A DNA stretch of 64,000 nt from Thiohalocapsa sp. ML1 (GTDB taxonomy: Bacteria > Pseudomonadota > Gammaproteobacteria > Chromatiales > Chromatiaceae), in assembly GCF_001469165.1 (NCBI RefSeq), contig NZ_JABX01000013.1, positions 81,696 to 145,695 on the forward strand, read 5' to 3'. Made by a program: the position numbers and the translations under genes. Below are positions 53,956 to 63,985 of the stretch, piece by piece. Positions within the stretch are counted from its first letter, which is position 1. Each line of letters opens with the position of its first letter. The notes under the pieces were generated by a model, which was given only the letters and a program-made list of their open reading frames with translations, had not been told where the DNA came from and did not search any database.

Positions 53956-55227
<1,272 letters not shown>

Positions 55228-55252
55228 TTAGGTTTACCTCCGTCTTTGGCGC

Positions 55253-55657
<405 letters not shown>

Positions 55658-55673
55658 TCAGGCCCGGTGCTGA

Positions 55674-56510
55674 TTAGAACTCCTTCAGCCAACCGACCCA
55701 GAACTTGGGATCATCGTCATAGGTATCGCGGGCGATCTGGTCGTAGTTGAAGCTGAAGGTGCCGAAGTCACCCGCTTCTTTGCTGATGCTTACGCCGCCG
55801 TGGCCATAGTCGACGCCGCCCTCCTTGGTGTCGAAGTCGTAGTAGCCGCCGCGCAGGCTGAGCCCGAAGTCATAGGGCAGGCCGACATCGATGGAGCCGT
55901 AGTAGTACATGTCGCCTTCGGAATAGGGCGCGTCGTCGTCCGCTTCGCCCCACGCGGTATAGGCGAGGCCGGCGGTGAACCACTTGTACGTGCCGCTCGC
56001 GCCGATCTCCCAGAAGTCCACGTCGCGGCCGTCCGGGTACGCGTAGTAGATGGTGCTGAGGCCGAAGCTCAGATCGTCGTTGACGGCGAAGTCGTAGCCC
56101 GCGTAGAGATCGAGCTCGTAGTTGGGCGACGGATCACCGCCGGTGGTGCCCGTGCCGGTGCCGACAACGACATAGTTGCCGTCGGCATCGGTGACCGGTA
56201 GACCCGTATCCGGGTGCATCGGGACGTAGCCCGTCACGTCGGTGGTCACGTCCTGCGTGCCGTTGTCCCAATCGACGTTCGACGCCCAGGTGCCGACGTA
56301 GAAGCCGCTCTCGTGGCCGACGTCGATGCCGCCCTGGATCGCGGGTCCGTCCCCGGTCTGGGTCGCGCCGCGCCAGATGTAGTTAGACACCGCGCCGATG
56401 TTCGCGCTGACGGCCCAAGGATCGGCGGCGAAGGCAGGACCCATGGATGCCAGCGAAGTGGCGGCCAGGGTACCGGCGGCGGCTGCCGTGCGGAGGAATT
56501 GTGTTTTCAT
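55674..56510 (-). CDS. TorF-family (Gcw_chp) outer-membrane porin
   Basis: A 278-residue outer-membrane beta-barrel of the TorF/Gcw_chp family. A signal peptide (TAAAAGTLAATSLASMGPAF) is followed by WAVSANIGAVSNYIWRGATQ, the conserved first strands, then alternating aromatic strands (GFYVGTWASNVDW, YAGYDFAVNDDLSFGLSTIY), and it ends with the barrel C-terminus WVGWLKEF (terminal Phe). The family often sits before glnK-amtB and is thought to admit nitrogen compounds. The start is the ATG of MKTQFLRTAA; the open frame upstream lies in the promoter region. Confidence 0.9.
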   Translation of the reverse strand: MKTQFLRTAAAAGTLAATSLASMGPAFAADPWAVSANIGAVSNYIWRGATQTGDGPAIQGGIDVGHESGFYVGTWASNVDWDNGTQDVTTDVTGYVPMHPDTGLPVTDADGNYVVVGTGTGTTGGDPSPNYELDLYAGYDFAVNDDLSFGLSTIYYAYPDGRDVDFWEIGASGTYKWFTAGLAYTAWGEADDDAPYSEGDMYYYGSIDVGLPYDFGLSLRGGYYDFDTKEGGVDYGHGGVSISKEAGDFGTFSFNYDQIARDTYDDDPKFWVGWLKEF

Positions 56511-56599
56511 GCTGTCTACCTCTAGGGTGCTGCCGGGGCCTCTGACCATCGTCGGCCCCATGTCATTCGCCGCAGTGGGCGGATTCCGTTGACGAGCAA

Positions 56600-56616
56600 T
56601 GCACTTGCTGTGCCAA
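56600..56616 (-). promoter_or_regulatory. Sigma-54 promoter of the porin-glnK-amtB operon
   Basis: On the minus strand TTGGCACAGCAAGTGCA matches the -24/-12 consensus YTGGCACGRNNNTTGCW at all but two positions, with the GG and GC elements at the correct spacing. It predicts a transcript start near 56588 and a leader of about 78 bases. Confidence 0.8.
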
Positions 56617-56678
56617 TCCCGCATGTACCCAAAAGCCAACGCTTACCGGCTTCTTGTAGCGGATCAGCAACACATGAT

Positions 56679-56695
56679 CGCACCGTTCTGGTGCA
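56679..56695. promoter_or_regulatory. NtrC-binding site
   Basis: CGCACCGTTCTGGTGCA has the NtrC dyad GCACC-N5-GGTGC and lies about 63 bp upstream of the -24 element, a usual enhancer distance. Together with the sigma-54 promoter it indicates induction under nitrogen limitation. Confidence 0.75.
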
Positions 56696-56772
56696 GTGAT
56701 GGGGTGAAGGACCCGAGATCGCGCACGAAGATCGAGCACGGGTGCGCCGGAACGCCGCGCAATCCGAAGCCC

Positions 56773-56778
56773 TATAAT
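56773..56778 (+). promoter_or_regulatory. -10 element before ubiK
   Basis: A perfect TATAAT lies 38 bp before the ubiK ATG. No good -35 hexamer is visible at the expected distance. GGAG lies about nine bases before the start. Confidence 0.4.
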
Positions 56779-56816
56779 CCGTTTCAATCCACGTCACGAC
56801 CTTTGGAGATTGCCTC

Positions 56817-57089
56817 ATGTTGGACCCGAAACAGCTCGACGATATCGCGCGCCGGCTCGCCGAGAGCATGCCGGAGGGGCTTAAGGTGTTGCGCGAAGAC
56901 CTAAGCCGCGGCTTTCGCTCCACGTTGGAGAGCGGCCTCGGCCGGCTCGATCTCGTGACCCGGGAAGAATTCGATGTGCAGGCGGCGGTGCTCGCCCGCA
57001 CGCGCGCCAAGCTCGACGCGCTGGCCGCCCGGGTTGCCGAGCTGGAGGCCGCCGGCGGCCCCGGTACGGCGCCGCCGCAGGCGGGCTGA
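56817..57089 (+). CDS. ubiK: Ubiquinone biosynthesis accessory factor UbiK
   Basis: A 90-residue BMFP-family protein needed for aerobic ubiquinone synthesis, where it acts with UbiJ in the Ubi complex. The sequence LDPKQLDDIARRLAESMPEG is the amphipathic N-terminal helix, and FDVQAAVLARTRAKLDALAA with the following heptads forms the coiled coil that trimerises. It is divergent from the nitrogen operon and 41 bp upstream of comM. Confidence 0.9.
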   Translation: MLDPKQLDDIARRLAESMPEGLKVLREDLSRGFRSTLESGLGRLDLVTREEFDVQAAVLARTRAKLDALAARVAELEAAGGPGTAPPQAG

Positions 57090-57130
57090 GCGAACAGCGC
57101 CGGGACGGCACCGCCGCCCGCGCTGGCCTG

Positions 57131-58681
57131 ATGGGCCTCTCCGTTCTGCATAGCCGCGCCCGCGAGGGCATCCGCTCGCCCGCCGTGATCGTGGAGGTGC
57201 ACGCCGGCAGCGGGCTGCCGGCGCTGTCCATCGTCGGGCTGCCCGAACTGGCCGTGAAGGAGAGCCGCGATCGGGTGCGCGGGGCCATCATCAACGGCCG
57301 TTTTAGCTTCCCGGCCGGGCGCGTCACCATCAACCTCGCCCCCGCGGACCTGCCGAAGGAGGGCGGGCGCTTCGATCTGCCCATCGCCATCGGCATCCTC
57401 GCCGCCTCCGGGCAGGTGCGCGCCGACCAGTTGCCGCATCTGGAGCTGTTGGGGGAGCTGGCGCTGACCGGCGCGCTGCGGCCGGTCTCCGCCGTGCTGC
57501 CGGCGGCCCTCGCCGCCCGCGAGGCCGGCCGCGCACTGGTGCTGCCGCGCGCCAACGCCGACGAGGCGGCACTGGTGGAGGGGCTGGATATCCTGCCCGC
57601 CGAGCACCTGCTGGAGGTCTGCGCGCACCTGAACGGCGAGGCCGTCATCGCGCCGCACAGCGCCCCGCCGTCGCACCGTGCGCGCCCGCAGTATCCGGAC
57701 CTCGCCGAGGTGCGCGGGCAGGAGCACGCCAAGCGTGCGCTGGAGATCGCCGCCGCGGGCGGCCACAGCCTGCTGCTGATCGGCCCGCCCGGCACCGGCA
57801 AGTCCATGCTCGCGAACCGGCTGCCCGGCATCCTGCCCACCCTGGCCGACGACGAGGCGCTGGAGGTGGCCGCCATCCGCTCCGTCAGCGGCCAGTCGGA
57901 GCTGGACCCGGCGCGCTTTCGCGAGCGTCCGTTCCGCGCCCCGCACCATACCGCCTCCGGCGTCGCGCTGGTGGGCGGCGGCAGCACGCCGCGGCCGGGG
58001 GAGATTTCCTTGGCGCATCTCGGCGTTTTGTTCTTGGACGAGCTCCCGGAGTTCGACCGCCGCGTGCTGGAGGTGCTGCGCGAGCCGATGGAGTCCGGGC
58101 GCATTCATATCTCTCGCGCCGCGCGGCAGGCGGAGTTCCCGGCGCGCTTTCAGCTCGTCGCCGCCATGAACCCCTGCCCGTGTGGCTACCTCGGCGACGC
58201 CCAAGGCCGCTGCCGCTGCACGGCGGACCAGGTGGCGCGCTACCGGGGGCGCATCTCCGGGCCGCTGCTGGACCGCATCGACCTGCAACTCGAGGTGCCG
58301 CGGCTGCCGGCCGAGCGCCTCACGGCGGCGCCCGCGAGCGGTGCCGCCGCCACGGAGACGAGCGCCGCCGTGCGCGCGCGGGTCGAGCAGGCCCGCGCCA
58401 CGCAGCTCGGGCGCGCCGGCTGCACCAACGCCACGCTGGACACGGCCGCGCTGGAGCGCCACTGCACGCCGGACGCGCAGGGCCGCGAGCTGCTGACCCA
58501 GGCCATGCGCCGGCTCGCGCTGTCCGGCCGCGCCTATCACCGCATCCTCAAGGTGGCCCGCACCATCGCCGACCTTGCTGAATGCGAGGCCATCACCGTT
58601 GCACACTTGGGGGAGGCCATCGGCTACCGTCGGCTGGACCGCGGCGGTGCCGAGCCCGGCCCCCAGACCAAGAGCCACTGA
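57131..58681 (+). CDS. comM: YifB/ComM-family AAA+ ATPase (Mg-chelatase-like)
   Basis: A 516-residue AAA+ ATPase. ComM is a hexameric branch-migration helicase that promotes integration of DNA during natural transformation. Family features are the N-terminal domain (SIVGLPELAVKESRDRVRGA, INLAPADLPKEGGRFDLPIA), Walker A IGPPGTGKSMLANRLPGILP, Walker B GVLFLDELPEFDRRVLEVLR, and the Cys-rich AAMNPCPCGYLGD. The C-terminal domain ends AYHRILKVARTIADL. It is separated from yheS by three bases. Confidence 0.93.
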   Translation: MGLSVLHSRAREGIRSPAVIVEVHAGSGLPALSIVGLPELAVKESRDRVRGAIINGRFSFPAGRVTINLAPADLPKEGGRFDLPIAIGILAASGQVRADQLPHLELLGELALTGALRPVSAVLPAALAAREAGRALVLPRANADEAALVEGLDILPAEHLLEVCAHLNGEAVIAPHSAPPSHRARPQYPDLAEVRGQEHAKRALEIAAAGGHSLLLIGPPGTGKSMLANRLPGILPTLADDEALEVAAIRSVSGQSELDPARFRERPFRAPHHTASGVALVGGGSTPRPGEISLAHLGVLFLDELPEFDRRVLEVLREPMESGRIHISRAARQAEFPARFQLVAAMNPCPCGYLGDAQGRCRCTADQVARYRGRISGPLLDRIDLQLEVPRLPAERLTAAPASGAAATETSAAVRARVEQARATQLGRAGCTNATLDTAALERHCTPDAQGRELLTQAMRRLALSGRAYHRILKVARTIADLAECEAITVAHLGEAIGYRRLDRGGAEPGPQTKSH

Positions 58682-58684
58682 ACC

Positions 58685-60646
58685 ATGCTGGAGCTGTCCG
58701 AAGTCACGCTGCGCCGCGGCCCCAAGCTGCTGCTGGAAGGCGCGGACCTGCGCGTGCACCCCGGCCAGAAGGTCGGCCTCACCGGCGCCAACGGCACCGG
58801 CAAATCGAGCCTGTTTGCGCTGGTGCGCGATGAGCTGCACCCGGACGCGGGCAGCGTCGCGCTGCCGGCGGACTGGCGCATCGCCCACGTCGCGCAACAG
58901 ACGCCCGGGGGCGAGCGGCCGGCCATCGACTTCGTCATCGATGGGGACACCGAGCTGCGCGCGGTGCAGCGCGACCTCGCTGCCGCGGAACAGGCCGGCG
59001 ACGGCGTGCGGCAGGCGGCGCTGCACGGCCAGCTCGAGGCCATCGGCGGCTACACCGCCGAGAGCCGCGCCGCACGGCTGCTGCACGGGCTCGGCTTTGC
59101 GATCGGCGACGAGCGGCGCCCCGTGTCGAGCTATTCCGGCGGCTGGCGCATGCGCCTCGCGCTGGCGCAGGCGCTCATGTGCCGCTCCGACCTGCTGCTG
59201 CTCGACGAGCCGACTAACCACCTGGACCTCGATGCCGTGATCTGGCTCGAGGGCTGGCTCAAGGCTTACTCCGGTACGCTGCTCTTGATCTCCCACGACC
59301 GGGACTTTCTGGACAGCACCGTCGAGCGCATCTGTCACCTGGAGCGGCGCGGGCTCAAGGTCTACACCGGCGGCTATTCCGCGTTCGAGCGCCAGCGCGC
59401 CGAGCAGCTCGCGCAGCAGCAGGCCGCGCACGAGCGCCAGCAGCGCGAGGTCGCGCACATGCGCGCCTTCGTCGACCGCTTCCGCGCCAAGGCCACCAAG
59501 GCGCGGCAGGCGCAGAGCCGGCTCAAGGCCCTGGAGCGCATGGAGCTCATCGCGCCGGCCCACGTGGACTCGCCGTTCCGTTTCGAATTCCCGCAGCCCG
59601 CCGCACAGCCGGACCCGCTGCTGCGGCTGGAGCAGGTGCATGCCGGCTATCGCGTGGATGGCAGCGAGCGCCGCGTGCTCTCGGGCATCAGCCTGAGCCT
59701 GCGCCCGGACGACCGCATCGCGCTGCTCGGGCCCAACGGCGCCGGCAAGTCCACGCTGATCAAGCTCTTGGCTGGACAGCTCGCACCGACCGCCGGGCAG
59801 CGCGAGCCGGCGCAGGGGCTCGCCATCGGCTATTTTGCACAGCACCAGGTGGACCAGCTCGACCCCGCCGCAAGCCCGCTGAAGCACCTGGAGCGCATCG
59901 AGGCCGCCACGGAGCTGCGCGGCGCCAAGCCCGCCACCGAGCAGCGCCTGCGGGACTTCTTGGGCGGCTTCGGCTTCACCGGCGAGCGCGTCACCGACCC
60001 CGTCGCGCCCTTCTCCGGCGGCGAAAAGGCCAGGCTCGCGCTCGCGCTCATCGTCTGGCAGCGCCCGAATCTGCTGTTGCTGGACGAGCCCACCAACCAT
60101 TTGGACCTGGACATGCGCCTGGCGCTGAGCGAGGCGCTGCTCGGCTTCGGCGGCGCGCTGGTGCTGGTCTCCCACGACCGCCACCTGCTGCGCGTCACCT
60201 GCGACACGCTGCTGCTCGTGAACGGCGGCCGCGCCGAGCCCTTCGCCGGCTCGCTCGACGACTATCCCGCCTGGCTCGCGGCCCGTGCGAAGGCCGTGCA
60301 GGGCGGGGATACCGATGTCGGCTCGCAAACGACTCCGACCCCATCGGATGCCGCCGATGCGGGCTCGCGCAAGGACCAGCGTCGCCGCGAGGCGGAGCAG
60401 CGAGCCCGGCTGCAACCCGTGAAGAAGCGCGTGGACAAGCTGGAGTCCGACGTAGAGCGTCTCACGGCAGAACAATCGGCGTTGGAGCAGTCCCTCGCCG
60501 ACCCCGCGCTCTACGCCGACGCCGAAAAGCCGCGGCTGCTCAAGCTACTCGCCGACAAGCAACGCATCGACACCGCACTGGAGCAGGCCGAGGCCGACTG
60601 GCTCGATGCCGCCGCCGAGCTGGAGGCGCTGCAAGCGCAGGCCTGA
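58685..60646 (+). CDS. yheS: ABC-F family ATPase YheS
   Basis: A 653-residue cytoplasmic ABC-F protein with two ATPase domains and no membrane part, resembling E. coli YheS throughout. The first cassette has Walker A GLTGANGTGKSSLFALV, signature YSGGWRMRLALAQAL and LLLLDEPTNHLDLDAVIWLE. The linker carries RAKATKARQAQSRLKALERM (P-site tRNA-interaction motif), and the second cassette has GPNGAGKSTLIKLLAG and FSGGEKARLALALI. A C-terminal coiled coil follows. ABC-F proteins act on stalled ribosomes. Confidence 0.94.
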   Translation: MLELSEVTLRRGPKLLLEGADLRVHPGQKVGLTGANGTGKSSLFALVRDELHPDAGSVALPADWRIAHVAQQTPGGERPAIDFVIDGDTELRAVQRDLAAAEQAGDGVRQAALHGQLEAIGGYTAESRAARLLHGLGFAIGDERRPVSSYSGGWRMRLALAQALMCRSDLLLLDEPTNHLDLDAVIWLEGWLKAYSGTLLLISHDRDFLDSTVERICHLERRGLKVYTGGYSAFERQRAEQLAQQQAAHERQQREVAHMRAFVDRFRAKATKARQAQSRLKALERMELIAPAHVDSPFRFEFPQPAAQPDPLLRLEQVHAGYRVDGSERRVLSGISLSLRPDDRIALLGPNGAGKSTLIKLLAGQLAPTAGQREPAQGLAIGYFAQHQVDQLDPAASPLKHLERIEAATELRGAKPATEQRLRDFLGGFGFTGERVTDPVAPFSGGEKARLALALIVWQRPNLLLLDEPTNHLDLDMRLALSEALLGFGGALVLVSHDRHLLRVTCDTLLLVNGGRAEPFAGSLDDYPAWLAARAKAVQGGDTDVGSQTTPTPSDAADAGSRKDQRRREAEQRARLQPVKKRVDKLESDVERLTAEQSALEQSLADPALYADAEKPRLLKLLADKQRIDTALEQAEADWLDAAAELEALQAQA

Positions 60647-60740
60647 GCTGCTTGGCGCTTTGGCGGGTTAGTGATGGTTCAGAAATTATCGGCGCACTCC
60701 CAAGATCGCCTCAGCGCAGCGAAACCCGACGTCAACGGCA

Positions 60741-60788
60741 CCGAAATCGAAATCGAAATCGGGATCGCTATCGCTATCGCGATCGACA
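60741..60788. repeat. ATCGNN hexamer repeat tract
   Basis: Successive units ATCGAA, ATCGGG, ATCGCT and ATCGCG in the 291-bp gap between yheS and the third uma2 gene. The same kind of tract occurs at 63716-63749. Nothing else is visible in this gap. Confidence 0.9.
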
Positions 60789-60937
60789 CGACATGACACT
60801 GGGCCGCGAGAAGCTCGACGTCCTTAAATGCTTGACCGTCGAGGTGAGACCACGGACTCTACCGCTTGTTTTTGAAGCGTTCCTAGGCTTCTGCTATCCC
60901 GGCATTGAGCACGCCGCAACCAGTTGGAGAACCGCCC

Positions 60938-61585
60938 ATGGCGACCAACCCGCAACTGATCGCCGAAGATCGCGCGACCTACGAGCCTGCGCCATCCGAG
61001 CAGCGCGTGCTGCTGCGATCGGCCAACTGGGACGACTACGCACGCCTGGACGCCCTGCGCGGCGACTCCGCCGTGCCGCGCCTGACCTACCTGCACGGAG
61101 CCCTGGAGCTGATGACGCCCGGCCTGAGCCACGAGTCCGACAAGAAGACCCTTGCGCGCCTCATCGAGGCCTGGGCGGACCACACCGGCACGGAGCTGAC
61201 CGGCGCCGGCTCCTGGACGCTCAAGGACCGCGCGAAGGCGCTCGGCGCCGAGGCGGACGAGTGCTACCTCATCGGTCCGCTCGACGCGGAGCCGCAGCGC
61301 CCGGACATCGCCATCGAGGTCGCCAAGACCTCGGGCGGCATCGACAAGCTCAAGGTCTACCGCGGCCTCGGCGTGCCGGAGGTCTGGTTCTGGCAGCGGG
61401 GCCGGCTCAGCTTCCATGTGCTCGACAACGACGGCTACCGCGAGACCGGGCGCAGCGCCAAGCTGCCGGGTCTCGATCCCGCGCTCCTCGCCGAGTGCAT
61501 GGCGGCGCCGAGCCAGACGGCGGCGGTGCGACTGTTGCGGACCCGCATGGGTGATGAGCGCGCCGAGACGCGGATGTCCGACTGA
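60938..61585 (+). CDS. Uma2-family (DUF820) putative endonuclease, copy C
   Basis: A 215-residue Uma2 protein of a different subgroup from the tandem pair near 8-9 kb: it begins with RSANWDDYARLDALRGDSAV, then YLHGALELMTPGLSHESDKK, and carries the nuclease core RPDIAIEVAKTSGGIDKLKV and YRGLGVPEVWFW. The catalytic Asp, Glu and Lys positions of PD-(D/E)XK are present. I start at MATNPQLIAED with GGAG upstream. It is monocistronic. Confidence 0.88.
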   Translation: MATNPQLIAEDRATYEPAPSEQRVLLRSANWDDYARLDALRGDSAVPRLTYLHGALELMTPGLSHESDKKTLARLIEAWADHTGTELTGAGSWTLKDRAKALGAEADECYLIGPLDAEPQRPDIAIEVAKTSGGIDKLKVYRGLGVPEVWFWQRGRLSFHVLDNDGYRETGRSAKLPGLDPALLAECMAAPSQTAAVRLLRTRMGDERAETRMSD

Positions 61586-61936
61586 CCGTTTCCGTCACCT
61601 GAAAGCTGCTTGGGGGGGCTTCGCCTTGTGGCTCCGAGCGGCTGGAGCCATCTTCGGCCTTCGGTTCGCTTGCGACGACGAGCGGGCGCGCGGGGCCTTG
61701 ATCATGACTTCGACTACAGCGGCGGCCGCCTGCGTAGTCAGGCCGTCCCGGACTGACGCCATCAGGACTGGAAGCTGCGGCTACGCACGGAGCCCGCGGC
61801 GCTGGTCGGGATAATGATCAAGGCCGATTATGCCCGCCTATCCACAGGTCTCGTACGCCGATGCACTGACCCGAGCAGCGTTTTCTCGAAGGTCAAGACT
61901 CGGCTACTTTCTTCACAATAATGACAAAGGTTCAGC
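61586..61936. other. Gene-free gap of 351 bp
   Basis: No complete frame with coding bias is visible between uma2 copy C and the cyclic-nucleotide-binding gene. The AT-rich stretch at about 61900-61925 (TTTCTTCACAATAATGAC) before the next start probably contains its promoter. Confidence 0.4.
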
Positions 61937-62995
61937 ATGGCCATTACCTCCCAAGAAGCCATCAGCACCCTGGCGAAGCACTATTCGCCGTTCATTCATC
62001 TCCCCGCGCAGGCACTCTCGGCGCTCAATCGCACCATGCGCTTGTTCGAGCTGCATCCGGGCGAGGAGATCCGCATCAGCGCGGGCAGTGCCGAAGGTTA
62101 CCTCTACCTGATCGGCGGGGACGTCACCATCGTCGCCGACAACGGCAAGCGCCGGTACAGCGCCGGAGATGACCGGCGGCTGCCCATCAACCTGGAGCCA
62201 CCACCCAATCGGCTGACGGTCATCGCCGACAGCGAGGCGGTGCTGTGCCAGTGCGAGTCGCAGGATCTCGATCAGCTCATGTCCTGGCAGGAGCTGGCGG
62301 TCGAAGACGATCTGTTTGCAAACCAAGCGGCGCGGGAGCGATTCCGGCTTGTTCAGCATAGCTGTCTCGGGATGCAGCAGCTCCCGCTGGACTGCGTGGA
62401 GCAGGCGATGGAACGGATGCAGCTCGTCAAGGTTTCGGCGGGCGATGGTGTGGTTGTTCAGGGTGAGCCAGGTGATGCGCTGTACATCATCCTGGTCGGC
62501 GAAGCGGAGGTTTGGTCCCAAGGGCTGTATGACGACGCGCCAGTCTTGGTCAACCATCTCGGTCCGGGCTCAAGTTTTGGCGAAGAGGCGCTGATCCTCG
62601 GTGGTACCCGCACCGCCACCGTGACGATGACGACCGACGGTGAGCTGCTGCGTCTGGAGAAGGACGACTTCCATGAGCTGATCGCGGCCTCGCAGGCCGA
62701 GATGGTGAGCGCTGCGGTCGCAAAGACCATGCTTGACGAGGGTGCTCGACTGCTGGATGTCAGATACGAAGAGGAGTACGACGACGAGCACATCGACGGA
62801 TCGCTGCTCATACCGCTTCCCGAGCTGCGTCAGCGCATGGGCGAGATCGATCCCAATGCGCGTTATCTCGTGCTGTGCAAGGGCGGGAAGCGCGCGGAGG
62901 TCGCGACGATGCTGCTCAAGCAGCGGCGCATCAAGGCGGCGACGATCGAGGGCGGCATTCGCGATTGGCCTTTTGCAACGGTTGGAGGTGTTTGA
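61937..62995 (+). CDS. Tandem cyclic-nucleotide-binding domain protein with rhodanese domain
   Basis: A 352-residue protein. Residues about 15-115 are a degenerate cNMP-binding fold; residues about 135-250 are a better one with VVVQGEPGDALYIILVGEAE and GPGSSFGEEALILGGTRTAT, the phosphate-binding cassette (FGE). Residues 265-352 are a rhodanese domain (RLLDVRYEEEYDDEHIDGS) with active-site Cys in YLVLCKGGKRAEVA. It may link a nucleotide signal to persulfide chemistry. AAAGG precedes the ATG. It overlaps the GST gene as TGATG. Confidence 0.88.
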   Translation: MAITSQEAISTLAKHYSPFIHLPAQALSALNRTMRLFELHPGEEIRISAGSAEGYLYLIGGDVTIVADNGKRRYSAGDDRRLPINLEPPPNRLTVIADSEAVLCQCESQDLDQLMSWQELAVEDDLFANQAARERFRLVQHSCLGMQQLPLDCVEQAMERMQLVKVSAGDGVVVQGEPGDALYIILVGEAEVWSQGLYDDAPVLVNHLGPGSSFGEEALILGGTRTATVTMTTDGELLRLEKDDFHELIAASQAEMVSAAVAKTMLDEGARLLDVRYEEEYDDEHIDGSLLIPLPELRQRMGEIDPNARYLVLCKGGKRAEVATMLLKQRRIKAATIEGGIRDWPFATVGGV

Positions 62996-63672
62996 TGCAG
63001 TTGAAGCTGGCGGCTTTCGATTTCTGTCCGTACTGTCAACGCGTCCGGATCTTATTGGAGCACTATGGATTACCGCACGAGCTGGTGTGGATCGACCCGA
63101 ACGCACCGCCGGGCTGGTTTGCAGCCGCGTCGCCGCATGGGCGCGTGCCGGTCCTGGTGGTTGACGACATCCCCATACTGGAGTCCGCGGTCATCGGCGA
63201 GCTGATAGACGAGATCGGCGGTGGACGCATGTTTCCGGCTGAGCCGGTTGCGCGTGCGCAGGTGCGGGCTCTGGTGGAATTGGTATCGGCTTGTCAGGCA
63301 AGCTTCGGCGCGATGATTCGTGCCGAGGACGAAGCCGCGTTTATCGCCGCACGGGATCAGTTGCATGACGGCCTCGGGCAGATCGAAGCGGCCATGGACA
63401 ATGCCGAGCCCTATTTTTCCGGCAGCGAGTTGTGCATGGTCGATGTGGTGCTCGCGCCGCTGCTGAATCGCATGCATCTGTTGCAGCCCGTGCTTCCCTG
63501 CTTTCCGGAGGCGTACCCGCGGCTGCAACGACTCGCCGAGACACTCGCCCGGTTGCCGGAAGTCGATCGATCGGTCGATGGTGACGCGCCCAAGGTGTTC
63601 GCGTCGATGGTCGCGCACCTCAATCAGCACGGCTATGTGGGCAGTCGTTGGGCCGGCTCGCGGCAAGCCTGA
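62995..63672 (+). CDS. Glutathione S-transferase family protein
   Basis: A 225-residue GST-like protein. The N-terminal thioredoxin-fold domain starts LKLAAFDFCPYCQRVRILLE with a CPYC motif typical of glutaredoxin-like GSTs, followed by SPHGRVPVLVVDDIPILESA (the glutathione-binding VPVL and ES). The C-terminal helical domain ends EVDRSVDGDAPKVFASMVAH. Coupling to the rhodanese protein suggests a role in glutathione persulfide or stress chemistry. The start is the ATG at 62995, inside the upstream stop; the earlier in-frame starts lie in that gene. Confidence 0.9.
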   Translation: MQLKLAAFDFCPYCQRVRILLEHYGLPHELVWIDPNAPPGWFAAASPHGRVPVLVVDDIPILESAVIGELIDEIGGGRMFPAEPVARAQVRALVELVSACQASFGAMIRAEDEAAFIAARDQLHDGLGQIEAAMDNAEPYFSGSELCMVDVVLAPLLNRMHLLQPVLPCFPEAYPRLQRLAETLARLPEVDRSVDGDAPKVFASMVAHLNQHGYVGSRWAGSRQA

Positions 63673-63715
63673 TAGCCAGCTAGGGAGGCGAAGCCTGAGA
63701 GCGACAAGTCGTGCT

Positions 63716-63749
63716 CATCGCTATCGATATCGCTATCGCTATCGAAATG
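63716..63749. repeat. ATCGNN hexamer repeat tract, second copy
   Basis: Units ATCGCT, ATCGAT, ATCGCT, ATCGCT and ATCGAA, 44 bases after the GST stop. It is the same motif class as 60741-60788, so the cNMP/GST operon and uma2 copy C are bracketed by these tracts. Confidence 0.9.
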
Positions 63750-63796
63750 TATGCCCGACGAGCGGGCTCGACACCGCGCCGGCACGCACTGGGAGC

Positions 63797-63985
63797 GCCG
63801 GCTTTCAGCCGGCTTCGCGTGCCGGGGGCTCGATGCCTCCGGCGCGCGATCTGCGGCGCGGGAGCCGGGCGGTTGCCCATGCCGCGCCGCCGGGCGGAGG
63901 ACTGAGCATGCGCCCTCTTGCTCAGCGCAGACGCCGCCGACGCGGCATCGAGCCGCGTCGGCGGCGAGCCGGCTGGAAAGCCGGC
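63797..63985. repeat. Facing REP-like palindromes at the window end
   Basis: GCCGGCTTTCAGCCGGC (63797-63813) preceded by GGGAGC, and GCCGGCTGGAAAGCCGGC (63968-63985) followed by GGTCCC, are similar palindromes in opposite orientation about 155 bp apart. No gene is visible between them or up to the window end. Confidence 0.6.

Noticed and set aside
56522..60475. A 1317-codon open frame opposite ubiK, comM and yheS
   Set aside because: It spans three well-identified genes on the other strand and shows no domain; a GC-driven shadow.
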